Source: Cryobacterium shii (GTDB lineage: Bacteria > Actinomycetota > Actinomycetes > Actinomycetales > Microbacteriaceae). From it: a DNA stretch of 40,019 nucleotides. The stretch is taken from contig NZ_SOFY01000082.1 in NCBI RefSeq assembly GCF_004402595.1, forward strand, positions 552 through 40,570. The letters run 5' to 3'. Shown piece after piece: positions 32,320 to 40,019 of the stretch. Both the position numbers and the translations under genes were made by a program. Under the pieces are notes generated by a model. The model did no database searches. It was given only the letters and a program-made list of their open reading frames with translations, and was not told the DNA's origin. Positions within the stretch are counted from its first letter, which is position 1. The number at the start of each line of letters is the position of its first letter.

Positions 32320-33198
32320 GTGCAAATCCCGGCTCCCTTCGACTACGTGCGCGCCAGCACCGTCGACAATGCTTTCGCCCTCCTCGAACGTCACGGCCCG
32401 GAGTCCCGGGTCGTCGCGGGCGGGCACAGCCTGCTCCCGATGATGAAGCTTCGGCTGGCCAGGCCCGAGTGCCTGGTCGACATCAACGATGTGTTCGAAC
32501 TCGACTTCGTGCTCCGGGACGGGGACACCCTCCGCATCGGGGCGATGACCCGGCACTCAACGCTTCTCGAGTCCGCCGAGATCGCCCGGCTCTTCCCGAT
32601 CGTCGGCGACGCCGAGCGGGTGATCGCCGATCCCACCGTGCGAAACCGCGGAACCATCGGTGGTTCCCTGTGCCAGGCCGATCCGGCCAAGGACCTCTCC
32701 ACCGTGTGCAAGGTGCTCGGAGCGCAGGCGGTCGTCCGCGGTCCCGCGGGCGAGCGCCTGCTCAGCATGAGCGAGTTCCACCGCGGACCGTACGAGACGG
32801 CCGTCGCCCACAACGAGCTGCTGTGCGAAGTGCGGATTCCGATCCGCGCGCGTTCGGGCAGCGCCTATGAGAAGGTCGAACGCCGAGTCGGCGACTGGGC
32901 CGTCGTGGCCGCCGGGGCATCCGTCACACTGGCCGCCGACGGCACGATCGACGATGTCAGGATCGGGCTCACCGCCGTGGGCATCGTGGGAACAGCCACC
33001 GAAGCCGAGGCCGTGCTCCGGGGCCGGCATCCCGGGGAAGACCTCTTCGTGGAGGCCGGCCGGCTTGCCGCCCTGGCCAGCGATCCCGTTGCCGACCAGC
33101 GCGGTCCGGTCGACTACAAGCGGCACCTCGCCGACGAACTCACTCGCCGGGTCCTGCGACGTGCGACCGCGCGCGCAACCGAAACACAGGAAGGCTGA
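32320..33198 (+). CDS. coxM: Aerobic carbon monoxide dehydrogenase, medium (FAD) subunit
   Basis: A 292-residue FAD-binding subunit. GTG 32320 (MQIPAPFDYVRA) is chosen because GGAGG sits just upstream. FAD motifs: AGGHSLLPMMKLRLA (AGGxS) and TIGGSLCQADPAKDL (TxGGxxxxxD), then the CO_deh_flav C-terminal domain. Transfers electrons from the Fe-S subunit to quinones. Order M-S-L is that of form I CODH operons. The frame is intact. Confidence 0.93.
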   Translation: MQIPAPFDYVRASTVDNAFALLERHGPESRVVAGGHSLLPMMKLRLARPECLVDINDVFELDFVLRDGDTLRIGAMTRHSTLLESAEIARLFPIVGDAERVIADPTVRNRGTIGGSLCQADPAKDLSTVCKVLGAQAVVRGPAGERLLSMSEFHRGPYETAVAHNELLCEVRIPIRARSGSAYEKVERRVGDWAVVAAGASVTLAADGTIDDVRIGLTAVGIVGTATEAEAVLRGRHPGEDLFVEAGRLAALASDPVADQRGPVDYKRHLADELTRRVLRRATARATETQEG

Positions 33199-33203
33199 AG
33201 TCG

Positions 33204-33701
33204 ATGCAGATCAGCATGACCGTCAATGGCAAGGACATCACCGAGGAGGCCGAGCCGCGCGTGCTGCTCGTGCACTTCATCCGCGACGTGTTGCGGTTGA
33301 CGGGCTCGCACCGGGGGTGCGACACCTCCAACTGCGGCACCTGCGTCGTACTGATGGACGGCCAGTCAGTGAAGTCCTGCACGGTGCTCGCGGCGATGGC
33401 CGACGGCCACTCCATCACGACCGTCGAGGGCCTCGCCTCCGGCGCCACCCTCGACCCGGTGCAACAGGGATTCATGGAGGAGCACGGCCTGCAGTGCGGG
33501 TTCTGCACGCCGGGGATGATGCTCACGGCCCGCGCCCTGCTCGACAACAACCCGCATCCGGATGAGGGCGAGATCCGCGAGGCGATCTCCGGCCAGATGT
33601 GCCGCTGCACCGGATATGCGACCATCGTTCGCTCCGTGCAGTGGGCCGCGCAACACCCGGCGACCCAGGAAGAAACCGCTGGAGAAGAGGTGACCGCATG
33701 A
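33204..33701 (+). CDS. coxS: Aerobic carbon monoxide dehydrogenase, small (2Fe-2S) subunit
   Basis: A 165-residue subunit with a plant-ferredoxin-type 2Fe-2S cluster (Cys39, Cys44, Cys47, Cys59: GCDTSNCGTC ... SC) and a second cluster in the C-terminal helical domain (Cys98, Cys101, Cys133, Cys135: CGFC ... CRC). All eight ligands are present, so it should be functional. It follows coxM by five bases, and its stop overlaps the coxL start (ATGA). Confidence 0.95.
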   Translation: MQISMTVNGKDITEEAEPRVLLVHFIRDVLRLTGSHRGCDTSNCGTCVVLMDGQSVKSCTVLAAMADGHSITTVEGLASGATLDPVQQGFMEEHGLQCGFCTPGMMLTARALLDNNPHPDEGEIREAISGQMCRCTGYATIVRSVQWAAQHPATQEETAGEEVTA

Positions 33702-34541
33702 GCATCATCGAGGAACGCGCCGCGAACCCGGCCGCCGGTGACGACGACCGGCCCATCGGCTACGGCCGCATCCAGCGCAAGGAAGATCCGCGCTTCGTGC
33801 GCGGCAAAGGACACTACGTCGACGACATCGTGCTGCCCGGGATGTTGCACGGGGCCATCCTGCGCTCCCCCGTCGCGCACGCGCGCATCGTCTCGATCGA
33901 CACGAGTGCGGCGCTCGCCCACCCGGGCGTGGTGGCCGTGATCACCGGCCAGGACCTGCTCGGACTCAAGCTCGCCTGGGCGCCGACCCTGTCCGCCGAC
34001 GTGCAGGCCGTGCTCGCCACCGACAAGGTGCGCTTCCAGGGTCAGGAGGTGGCGTTCGTCGTCGCGGAGGACCGCTACGCCGCCCGTGACGCGCTCGAAC
34101 TGATCGAGGTCGACTACGACGTGCTCCGCCCGGTGATCGACGTTCGCAAGGCCCTGGACCCCGACGCGCCCGTCATCCGGGATGACATCGAGGGACGCAC
34201 CGACAACCACATCTTCGATTGGGAGGCGGGCGACGCGGCCGAGACCGACGCGGTGTTCGCCTCGGCGGACGTCGTCGTCTCCCAGGAGATGGTCTATCCC
34301 CGGGTGCACCCGGCGCCGATGGAAACGTGCGGGGCGGTCGCGGACTACGAACCGATCGAAGGCGCACTCACGCTCTACGAGACCAGCCAGGCGCCGCATG
34401 CCCACCGCACGCTGTTCGCGATCGTATCCGGGATCCCCGAGCACAAGATCCGCGTCGTCTCACCGGACATCGGCGGCGGCTTCGGGAACAAGGTCGGAAT
34501 CCACCCCGGGTACATCCTCGCCGTCGTCGGATCCATCGTCA

Positions 34542-34557
34542 CCGGCCGGCCGGCCGG
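34542..34557 (+). repeat. (CCGG)4 tetranucleotide repeat at the coxL frameshift
   Basis: Four perfect CCGG copies. Three copies restore the reading frame; four shift it by one base. Replication slippage could switch the state. Confidence 0.9.
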
Positions 34558-35231
34558 TGAAGTGGATGGAGGACCGGTCCGAGAACCTGATGTCCACCTC
34601 GTTCGCCCGCGACTACATCATGCAGGGTGAGATCGCCGCCACGAAGGACGGCAGGATCCTCGCCGTGCGGTCGAGCGTGCTGGCCGACCACGGAGCCTTC
34701 AACGCCACGGCGCAGCCGTCGAAGTACCCCGCGGGCTTCTTCCACATCTTCACCGGCAGCTACGACCTGCAGGCCGCGCACTGCAAGGTGACCGGGGTGT
34801 ACACGAACAAGGCCCCGGGCGGCGTCGCCTACGCCTGCTCCTTCCGGGTGACGGAGGCGGTCTACCTGGTCGAACGGCTCGTCGACATGCTCGCCCGGAA
34901 ACTGGACATGGACCCCGCCCGGTTGCGGCTGAAGAACCTGATCAAGCCGGAGCAATTCCCGTACAAGAACAAGACCGGTTGGGAGTACGACTCCGGCAAT
35001 TACGAGCAGGCGCTGCGGAAGTCGATGCAGATGGCCGGCTACGACGACCTGCGGCGCGAGCAGCGGGAGAAACGGGATCGCGGCGAGCTGATGGGGATCG
35101 GCATCTCGTTCTTAACCGAGACCGTCGGCGCCGGTCCGCGCAAGCACATGGACATCGTGGGCCTCGGCATGGCCGACGGGGCTGAGCTGCGCATCCACCC
35201 CACCGGCAAGGCCGTCGTGCGCATCTCGGTG

Positions 35232-35267
35232 CAGAGCCAGAGCCAGGGCCAGGGCCAGGGCCAGGGG
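35232..35267 (+). repeat. Six hexanucleotide repeats (CAGAGC/CAGGGC) in coxL
   Basis: Two CAGAGC, three CAGGGC and one CAGGGG follow in line and encode [12 protein letters not shown] before [12 protein letters not shown]. The usual CoxL sequence has a much shorter QSQGQGHE-like run, so about three dipeptides have been added. Frame is preserved. Confidence 0.8.
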
Positions 35268-35705
35268 CACGAGACGACCTTCGCCCAGATTGTGGCGGAG
35301 GAACTCGGCATCCCGGCGGAAGATATGGACGTCGTTCACGGCGACACCGACCAGACGCCGTTCGGGCTGGGCACCTACGGCAGCCGATCGCCTCCGGTCA
35401 GCGGCGCGGCCGTGGCGCTGGTCGCCCGCAAAGTGAGTGAGAAGGCGAAATTCATCGCCGCGGCCATGCTTGAGACAAGACCGGAGGACCTGGAATGGGA
35501 GACCGGCTTCACGGTGACCCCGTCGCCGCACCACCCGATCGGCGCCAAGGGAATCGGCGAATCCGCGACGGTCGGCTCCCCGCCGGCCATCGTGAACGCG
35601 GTCGTCGATGCCCTCGCGCCCTTCGGGATCACCCACATGGACATGCCGTGCACCCCGGCCCGAGTCTGGGAGGCCATGCAGGGCCGGCCACGACCGCCGA
35701 TCTAA

Positions 35706-36644
35706 ATGTCGGCGATGGGAGAGGCGCTCGCGACCAGGGCGCAGGAACTCACCGGCCGCCGCGAACCCTTCGTGCGCGCCACCGTGGTGCGAGCCCAGCA
35801 TCCGACGAGCGCCCAGGCCGGGGACACGGGCCTGCTGCTTTCGGACGGAACGCTGGAGGGGTTCGTCGGCGGGGCCTGCGTGCAGTCATCGGTGCGCGAA
35901 TACGGTTTGAAGAGCCTGGCCACCCGGGAGCCGATCCTGCTCCGGGTGGTCGCGGGCGAACCGTCCCATCGGCAAGAGGAGGGCGCCGTGCAGGTGTCCA
36001 ACCCGTGCCTCAGCGGCGGGGCCGTCGAGATCTTCCTCCAACCGTCGGTGCCGTCGCCGCGCGTGCTCGTCGTCGGCTCGACACCGATCGCCCACGCGCT
36101 GGTGGCGCTGGGCGGGCCGCTCGGCCTGCACCTGCAACTCGTCGCGGGACTTGCCGCCTCTGCGGACATCGAGCCGCGGCCCAACGATGCCGCGCTCATC
36201 GTGGCGTCGCACGGGCGGGACGAGGAGCCTGCCCTCGAGGCCGCCCTGCGTGCCGGCGTGCCGTACGTCGGTCTCGTCGCCAGTCACGCACGGGGCGCCG
36301 CCGTGCTCGCTTCCCTGAACGTCACCGACGAGCAGCGCGCCCGCGTGCTTAGCCCCGCCGGCCTGCAACTGGGGGCCCGCTCCCCCGCCGAGATCGCCCT
36401 GTCGATCCTGGCGCAACTGGTCGCCGAACGAGCGGCTGCCCACCCCGCGGAAACCGAGGCGGCGAACGGCGTCCCCGCCGCAGACACCGCCCCGGCCGCG
36501 ATCGACCCAGTTTGCGGGATGAGCGTGACCGTCGGCGACACCACACCCTCAGCCGAATTCGCCGGGGCGACCTTCCACTTCTGTTCGGAGTCCTGCCGGC
36601 GCACCTTCCTGGCCGATCCGGAGCGGTATGCGAACGCATCGTGA
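35706..36644 (+). CDS. XdhC/CoxI-family maturation protein fused to a YHS metal-binding domain
   Basis: A 312-residue protein. The N-terminal XdhC_CoxI domain (about residues 5-90) includes EPFVRATVVRAQHPTSAQAG, GFVGGACVQSSV and a VNxPCLSGGAVEIF segment (cofactor-binding); the middle is a Rossmann-like XdhC_C (about 115-245; PRVLVVGSTPIA, VGLVASHARG). After an Ala-rich linker is a YHS domain (about 264-312): DPVCGMSV and FHFCSESCRRTFLADPERY. XdhC/CoxF proteins insert or sulfurate the molybdenum cofactor; a YHS domain binding copper is an appealing link to the Mo-Cu active site, but this is inference. ATG is directly after the coxL TAA. Confidence 0.88.
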   Translation: MSAMGEALATRAQELTGRREPFVRATVVRAQHPTSAQAGDTGLLLSDGTLEGFVGGACVQSSVREYGLKSLATREPILLRVVAGEPSHRQEEGAVQVSNPCLSGGAVEIFLQPSVPSPRVLVVGSTPIAHALVALGGPLGLHLQLVAGLAASADIEPRPNDAALIVASHGRDEEPALEAALRAGVPYVGLVASHARGAAVLASLNVTDEQRARVLSPAGLQLGARSPAEIALSILAQLVAERAAAHPAETEAANGVPAADTAPAAIDPVCGMSVTVGDTTPSAEFAGATFHFCSESCRRTFLADPERYANAS

Positions 36645-37236
36645 ACCGCGCACCGCCGGACTCGTCCTGGCGGCCGGGGCGTCACGCCGAATGGGCAGAC
36701 CCAAGCAGCTCCTCCCCTTCGGCGACGGGGTCGTCCTCGACGCCGTACTCGACACGAGTCGCGCCTGCGGCTTCGACCAGATTGTCGTAACGCTCGGCGG
36801 GGCCGGGGACCAGGTGCGACGCCGGGTCGACACCCGAGGCTGCGACCTGGTCGACAACCCCGCATTCGGCACCGGATGCTCGTCCTCGATCGCGGCGGCC
36901 ATCCCGGCGCTGCACTCGGAGACCGACGTGCTCGTGCTCCTGCTCGGAGATCAGCCCGGGGTGCGCCCCGAGGCCGTCCGCGCGCTCCTGGACGGACGCG
37001 GTGACGCGCCCCTCGCCGTCTGCCGCTACGACGACGGCGTGGGGCATCCGTTCGCCTTCGCCCGGTCGATGCTGCCGGACCTGGCCACGCCGCACGGCGA
37101 CAAGGCGGTCTGGAAACTCCTCGACCAGCGTGCGCCGGAGGTGGCGGAGGTGGTCGTGCCCGGACCGATCCCGCCGGACATCGACACGGAGGCCGACTAC
37201 GAGCGGGCGCTCGCCGAACGGGAACGAACGCGATGA
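36628..37236 (+). CDS. MocA/MobA-like molybdenum cofactor nucleotidyltransferase
   Basis: A 202-residue NTP-transferase: GLVLAAGASRRMGRPKQLLPFGDG (signature LAAGxSxRMGxPK), DNPAFGTGCSSSI, VLVLLLGDQPGV (Asp metal site) and GHPFAFARSML. It overlaps the XdhC-YHS gene by 17 bases and the coxD gene by four. The family adds CMP or GMP to molybdopterin; CODH uses the cytosine dinucleotide form, so a CTP transferase is the best guess. Intact. Confidence 0.88.
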   Translation: MRTHREPRTAGLVLAAGASRRMGRPKQLLPFGDGVVLDAVLDTSRACGFDQIVVTLGGAGDQVRRRVDTRGCDLVDNPAFGTGCSSSIAAAIPALHSETDVLVLLLGDQPGVRPEAVRALLDGRGDAPLAVCRYDDGVGHPFAFARSMLPDLATPHGDKAVWKLLDQRAPEVAEVVVPGPIPPDIDTEADYERALAERERTR

Positions 37237-38156
37237 GCGGCGCGGCGCGGTCGGGAGCCGAGGACGACGTCCGGCGGCTGATCCCCGACGTCCCCAGCCT
37301 GCTGACCGCCCCGGACGGGGTCGACTACCTGGCCGACGACGGGCTGGCCACGGCGTTGTTCCTCGCTGTGCGCCTGCCCCAGCCGATCCTGCTCGAGGGG
37401 GAGCCGGGGGTCGGCAAGACCGAGGCGGCCAAGGCGCTGGCCCGGGTGCTGGACACGCCCCTGTTCCGGTTGCAGTGCTACGAAGGGATCGACGCGGGGG
37501 AAGCTCTGTACGAGTGGAACTACCCGCGCCAGCTGCTGGGCATCAGGCTGGCCGAGGCCCGTCAGGCCGACCTGGACGAGACGGAACTGTTCGGCCCCGA
37601 GTACCTGCTCCGCCACCCCCTCCTGCAGGCGCTCGAGCACCGCGGGCCCCGCCCCGCGATGCTCCTCCTCGACGAGATCGACCGTGCCGACGCCGAATTC
37701 GAAGCGTTCACCTTCGAGCTGCTGGCCGAGGCGGCCGTCACCATCCCCGAGCTCGGAACGGTGCGGGCCACGCATCCGCCGATCGTCATCCTGACCTCCA
37801 ACCGCACACGCGACCTGCACGATGCCCTGACCCGGCGCTGCCTGTATCACTGGATCGATTACCCCACCCCCCAGCGCATCGCCGAGATCGTGCGCCGTCG
37901 GGTGCCGGACAGCGCCGGGCCGATCGCCCTGCAGGCAGCCTCGGCCGTCACCCGGCTGCGGTCGCTGGACCTCGCGAAACCGCCCGGCATCGCCGAGGCC
38001 ATCGACTGGGTGTCCGCGTTGACGGTGCTCGGGGTGGAGACGCTCGAAGCCGGGCATGTGGACCAGACCTGGGGGTCCATCCTCAAGAACCGCGACGACC
38101 TCGACCTGGCCGTCGGCCGCGGCGCCGCCTGGGTGCTGGGGGGCGAACATGACTGA
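37233..38156 (+). CDS. coxD: MoxR-type AAA ATPase, CoxD
   Basis: A 307-residue AAA+ chaperone with Walker A LEGEPGVGKTEAAKAL, Walker B MLLLDEIDRAD, sensor 1 IVILTSNRTRDL and the arginine finger region TRRCLYHW. CoxD helps assemble the [CuSMoO2] cluster in CoxL together with the VWA protein CoxE encoded next. Starts at an ATGA overlap with the mocA-like gene and ends overlapping coxE (ATG 38149). Intact. Confidence 0.92.
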   Translation: MSGAARSGAEDDVRRLIPDVPSLLTAPDGVDYLADDGLATALFLAVRLPQPILLEGEPGVGKTEAAKALARVLDTPLFRLQCYEGIDAGEALYEWNYPRQLLGIRLAEARQADLDETELFGPEYLLRHPLLQALEHRGPRPAMLLLDEIDRADAEFEAFTFELLAEAAVTIPELGTVRATHPPIVILTSNRTRDLHDALTRRCLYHWIDYPTPQRIAEIVRRRVPDSAGPIALQAASAVTRLRSLDLAKPPGIAEAIDWVSALTVLGVETLEAGHVDQTWGSILKNRDDLDLAVGRGAAWVLGGEHD

Positions 38157-39430
38157 AACGGATGCCCGCGCCGGGCGTTCCAGCGTCGAGGCCGCAGCCC
38201 TGGCCACGGGCTTCACCACGGTGCTTCGACGCGCCGGGCTTCCGGGCTCCCCGGATCGTGCCGCCCGCCTGGCCGAGGCCCTCCGCCTCCTTCCGCACTC
38301 CGATCGCGACGCGTTGTATTGGACCTGCCGGGTGGTGCTCGTCTCCTCCCGGGAGCAGCTGCCTGTGTTCGACCGGGTCTTCGACGCCGTCTTCGGCGGC
38401 CGGCTCGATCCGGCCGACAGCCGCGGAGACCAGAACGCACCCCCGGGGATCGGGGGCGAACCTCGTACCCGCCCCACCCCCGGCGGACCAGCGGCCGACC
38501 GAATCGGCCGGCCGGGAGACGGAGCGGAAGGAGCCTGCGATGGCTCCCGCCGGGGACGGCCCCGAGAACGACGAGGCGCCGGAGCGGGAGTCGGTGCTGA
38601 TGGTGGCGTCGGCCGAGCAGCGACTGCACGACACGTCCTTCGCGGAACTGGCCCCCGACGAGGTGGCCCAGATCCGCACGCTCGTGCGGCGAATCAGGCT
38701 GTCCACGCCGGAACGGGTCAGCCGCCGCGTCCGGAAGACCTCGACGACCACCCCACGGCTGGACCTGCGGCGTACTGTCCGCGCGGCGCAGCGCACCGGC
38801 GGCGAGCCCCTCCGGCTCGTCTACCGGCGCCGCCGCACCCGCCTGCGACGCCTGATCCTCCTCTGCGACGTGTCCGGGTCGATGGAACCGTACACGAGGG
38901 TGTTCCTCTCGCTGCTGCAGGGCGCCGTCTCAGGCGCCCAGGCCGAGGCCTTCGTCTTCTCGACCCGGCTGACCCGGCTCACCCGACAGCTGGCGGTGCA
39001 GAACCCGGACCAGGCGCTGGCACGCGCCGCCGCCTCGGTCGACGACTGGGCCGGCGGCACGCGTCTGGCGGAGAGCCTCCGCCGCTTCGTCGACGAGCAC
39101 GGCCGGCGCGGCCTCGCCCGCGGAGCCGTCGTCGTGGTCATCTCCGACGGCTGGGCGATGGACGAGCCGGAGATGGTGGGCGCCCAGATGGCACGCCTGC
39201 CTCGCCTGGCCCACCGCATCGTCTGGGTCAACCCCCGGAAGGTGGCCCGGGACCACCAGCCGGCGGTGGGCGGCATGGCGGCGGCGCTGCCCTACGTCGA
39301 CGCGTTCGTCAGCGGGCACAGCTACGCGGCGCTGACAGAAGTGGCGGCGGATATCCGCGCCGACCGCTCGGCGCCAGTCCAGAATCAGCCATTCCAGAAT
39401 CGCCCACCCGAGAATCAGAGGACACGATAA
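38149..39430 (+). pseudogene. coxE: CoxE-type VWA protein, frameshifted in its linker (possible downstream restart)
   Basis: From ATG 38149 one frame gives SSVEAAALATGFTTVLRRAG to VFDRVFDAVFGGRLDPADSR; the conserved VWA half lies in the next frame (HDTSFAELAPDEV, VDLRRTVRAAQRTGGEP, LILLCDVSGSMEPYTR with the MIDAS DxSxS, WAGGTRLAESL, VVVISDGWAM) to TAA 39428-39430. The total is 1282 bases, one too many, so a single inserted base in the linker (about 38430-38520, which has C- and G-runs) is the likely lesion. ATG 38540 has AAGGAG at ideal spacing and would give a 296-residue VWA protein alone. CoxE works with CoxD on cluster maturation. The first frame stays open through to coxG, so no early stop occurs. 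Confidence 0.75.
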
Positions 39431-40019
39431 TGCAAATAGACAGCACTTTTTCCGTCGTCGCACCCATCGACCAGGTGTGGAAGACTCTGATGGACTTCGA
39501 ACGTGTCGCCGGCTGCGTCCCGGGGGCGCAGGTGCTGAACAAGCTGTCGGATGACGCCTATCAGGTCGGTATGAAAGTGAAGCTGGGTCCGGTGACCATG
39601 CAGTACAAGGGGCAGATGACCGTCCTCGAGCGGGATGCGACGGCCCACCGTGCGGTGTTCGAGGGGCGCGCGCAGGAGACCCGCGGCCAGGGCACCTCGC
39701 AGGGCACGGCCACCCTCAGCCTGGTCGAAGAATCGGGGATGACCAAGGGCACGGTCAGCGAGGACGCCGCGCTGTCCGGCAAGGTCGCCGCCATGGGCCG
39801 GAGCATCATCGGCAGCGTCACCGACCAGATGATGGCCCTGTTCGCGGAGAACCTCCAGGCGATGGTCGGCGAAGGTCCCGCGGCGGTCGCGGGCAAGGCC
39901 GGCGAGGGCGGGACGAGCACGGAGCAGCCGCCCGCCGCACCGCCAGCCGCCGCACCCGCCGCGCCCCCCGCGGCGACGCCCCTGGCAGCCGCACCGGCGA
40001 CCGTTCCACCGCCGCCGGC
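39430..40019 (+). CDS. coxG: CoxG, SRPBCC-fold CO dehydrogenase accessory protein (partial, runs off right edge)
   Basis: ATG 39430 overlaps the coxE stop (TAATG). MQIDSTFSVVAPIDQVWKTL, FERVAGCVPGAQ, YQVGMKVKLGPVTMQYKGQM and the following strands form the SRPBCC/START-like CoxG domain (about residues 1-145), followed by a Pro/Ala-rich linker still open at the window edge. Such tails in CoxG end in a membrane or CODH-anchoring segment; here it is cut off. CoxG is thought to recruit CODH to the membrane and may bind quinone. The visible part is intact. Confidence 0.92.
   Translation, partial: MQIDSTFSVVAPIDQVWKTLMDFERVAGCVPGAQVLNKLSDDAYQVGMKVKLGPVTMQYKGQMTVLERDATAHRAVFEGRAQETRGQGTSQGTATLSLVEESGMTKGTVSEDAALSGKVAAMGRSIIGSVTDQMMALFAENLQAMVGEGPAAVAGKAGEGGTSTEQPPAAPPAAAPAAPPAATPLAAAPATVPPPP

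Larger units (their letters stand above)
33698..35705 (+). pseudogene. coxL: Form I CO dehydrogenase large subunit, frameshifted and internally deleted
   Basis: ATG 33698 reads in frame to a four-copy CCGG repeat (34542-34557), after which it ends prematurely at 34630 with GEVDGGPVREPDVH. Removing one CCGG makes the frame continue RPVKWMEDRSENLM to TAA 35705; the total then becomes exactly 668 codons (667 residues). The active-site loop AYACSFR identifies form I (Cu-ligand Cys), and GAKGIGESATVG keeps the conserved Glu. Form I CoxL is usually near 800 residues; about 120-130 are missing between EDLEWE and TGFTVTPSPHHP, where intact homologues continue before a second WETG. The 2008-base gene is thus both phase-shifted and deleted. 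A hexanucleotide repeat (35232-35267) lengthens a Gln-rich stretch. Without CoxL the operon cannot oxidise CO. Confidence 0.88.

Noticed and set aside
1..40019. CRISPR arrays, rRNA genes, toxin-antitoxin or known anti-phage systems
   Set aside because: None found: no regularly spaced 25-40 bp repeats, no rRNA segments, and no recognisable restriction, CBASS, BREX or toxin genes.

Overview
The window is high-GC and gene-dense, and the gene content points to an actinobacterium: RbpA, CarD, PafB/PafC, mycothiol ligase MshC, a HelY-type helicase, a PAC2 protein and actinobacterial TatA/TatC. The gene order resembles Micrococcales, probably Microbacteriaceae; that family placement is inference. 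A conserved chromosomal backbone (about 2.4-21.9 kb) is flanked by accessory DNA with a high density of broken genes.

Layout. 1-2000: a tyrosine integrase / XRE regulator / zinc-ribbon cassette on the minus strand in which all three reading frames are disrupted, preceded by lower-GC DNA (2000-2300) with two arrays of 9-bp direct repeats. 2461-6180: a DUF308 (HdeD-like) membrane protein, an SDR, an NfeD-SPFH pair and a glycerophosphodiesterase. 6271-8248: rbpA converging on lnt. 8258-14230 (minus): pafB-pafC-small membrane protein-tatA-tatC-helY, tightly overlapping. 14266-17124 (minus): FKBP lipoprotein, trmI, HAD phosphatase. 17209-21674: PAC2 gene, mshC, uppP, M20 peptidase. 21791: tRNA-Leu(GAG). 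The order rbpA/lnt ... helY-tatC-tatA-pafC-pafB ... trmI ... PAC2 ... mshC ... uppP ... M20 follows the Mycobacterium tuberculosis backbone, but the Pup-proteasome genes that usually lie between trmI and pafB are absent.

22-29 kb: a small secreted protein; a PEP-mutase/isocitrate-lyase-like pseudogene with three frameshifts; a two-gene quinone-detoxification-like operon (alpha/beta hydrolase plus two-domain VOC dioxygenase) behind a duplicated operator; a long-form isocitrate lyase with a strong terminator; a short membrane protein; a VOC fragment; a 5'-3' exonuclease with one frameshift; and carD. 29.3-32.0 kb: agmatine deiminase and a nitrilase-family amidohydrolase (agmatine to putrescine), divergent from a TetR regulator, with a palindromic operator between them.

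32.3-40.0 kb: an aerobic carbon monoxide dehydrogenase cluster, coxM-coxS-coxL-xdhC/YHS-mocA-like-coxD-coxE-coxG. The M-S-L order and the AYACSFR active-site signature identify form I CODH. coxL carries an extra CCGG unit in a tetranucleotide repeat (frameshift), an expanded hexanucleotide repeat and an apparent internal deletion of about 120-130 codons at a microhomology. coxE has a one-base frameshift in its linker with a well-placed ribosome binding site just downstream. The other cox genes look intact, so the cluster seems recently inactivated, or partly phase-variable.

I found no convincing new defence or secretion system. The most rewarding leads are the repeat-associated lesions in cox, the triply broken integrase cassette with its repeat arrays, the missing proteasome block, and several palindromic or tandem operator-like sites.
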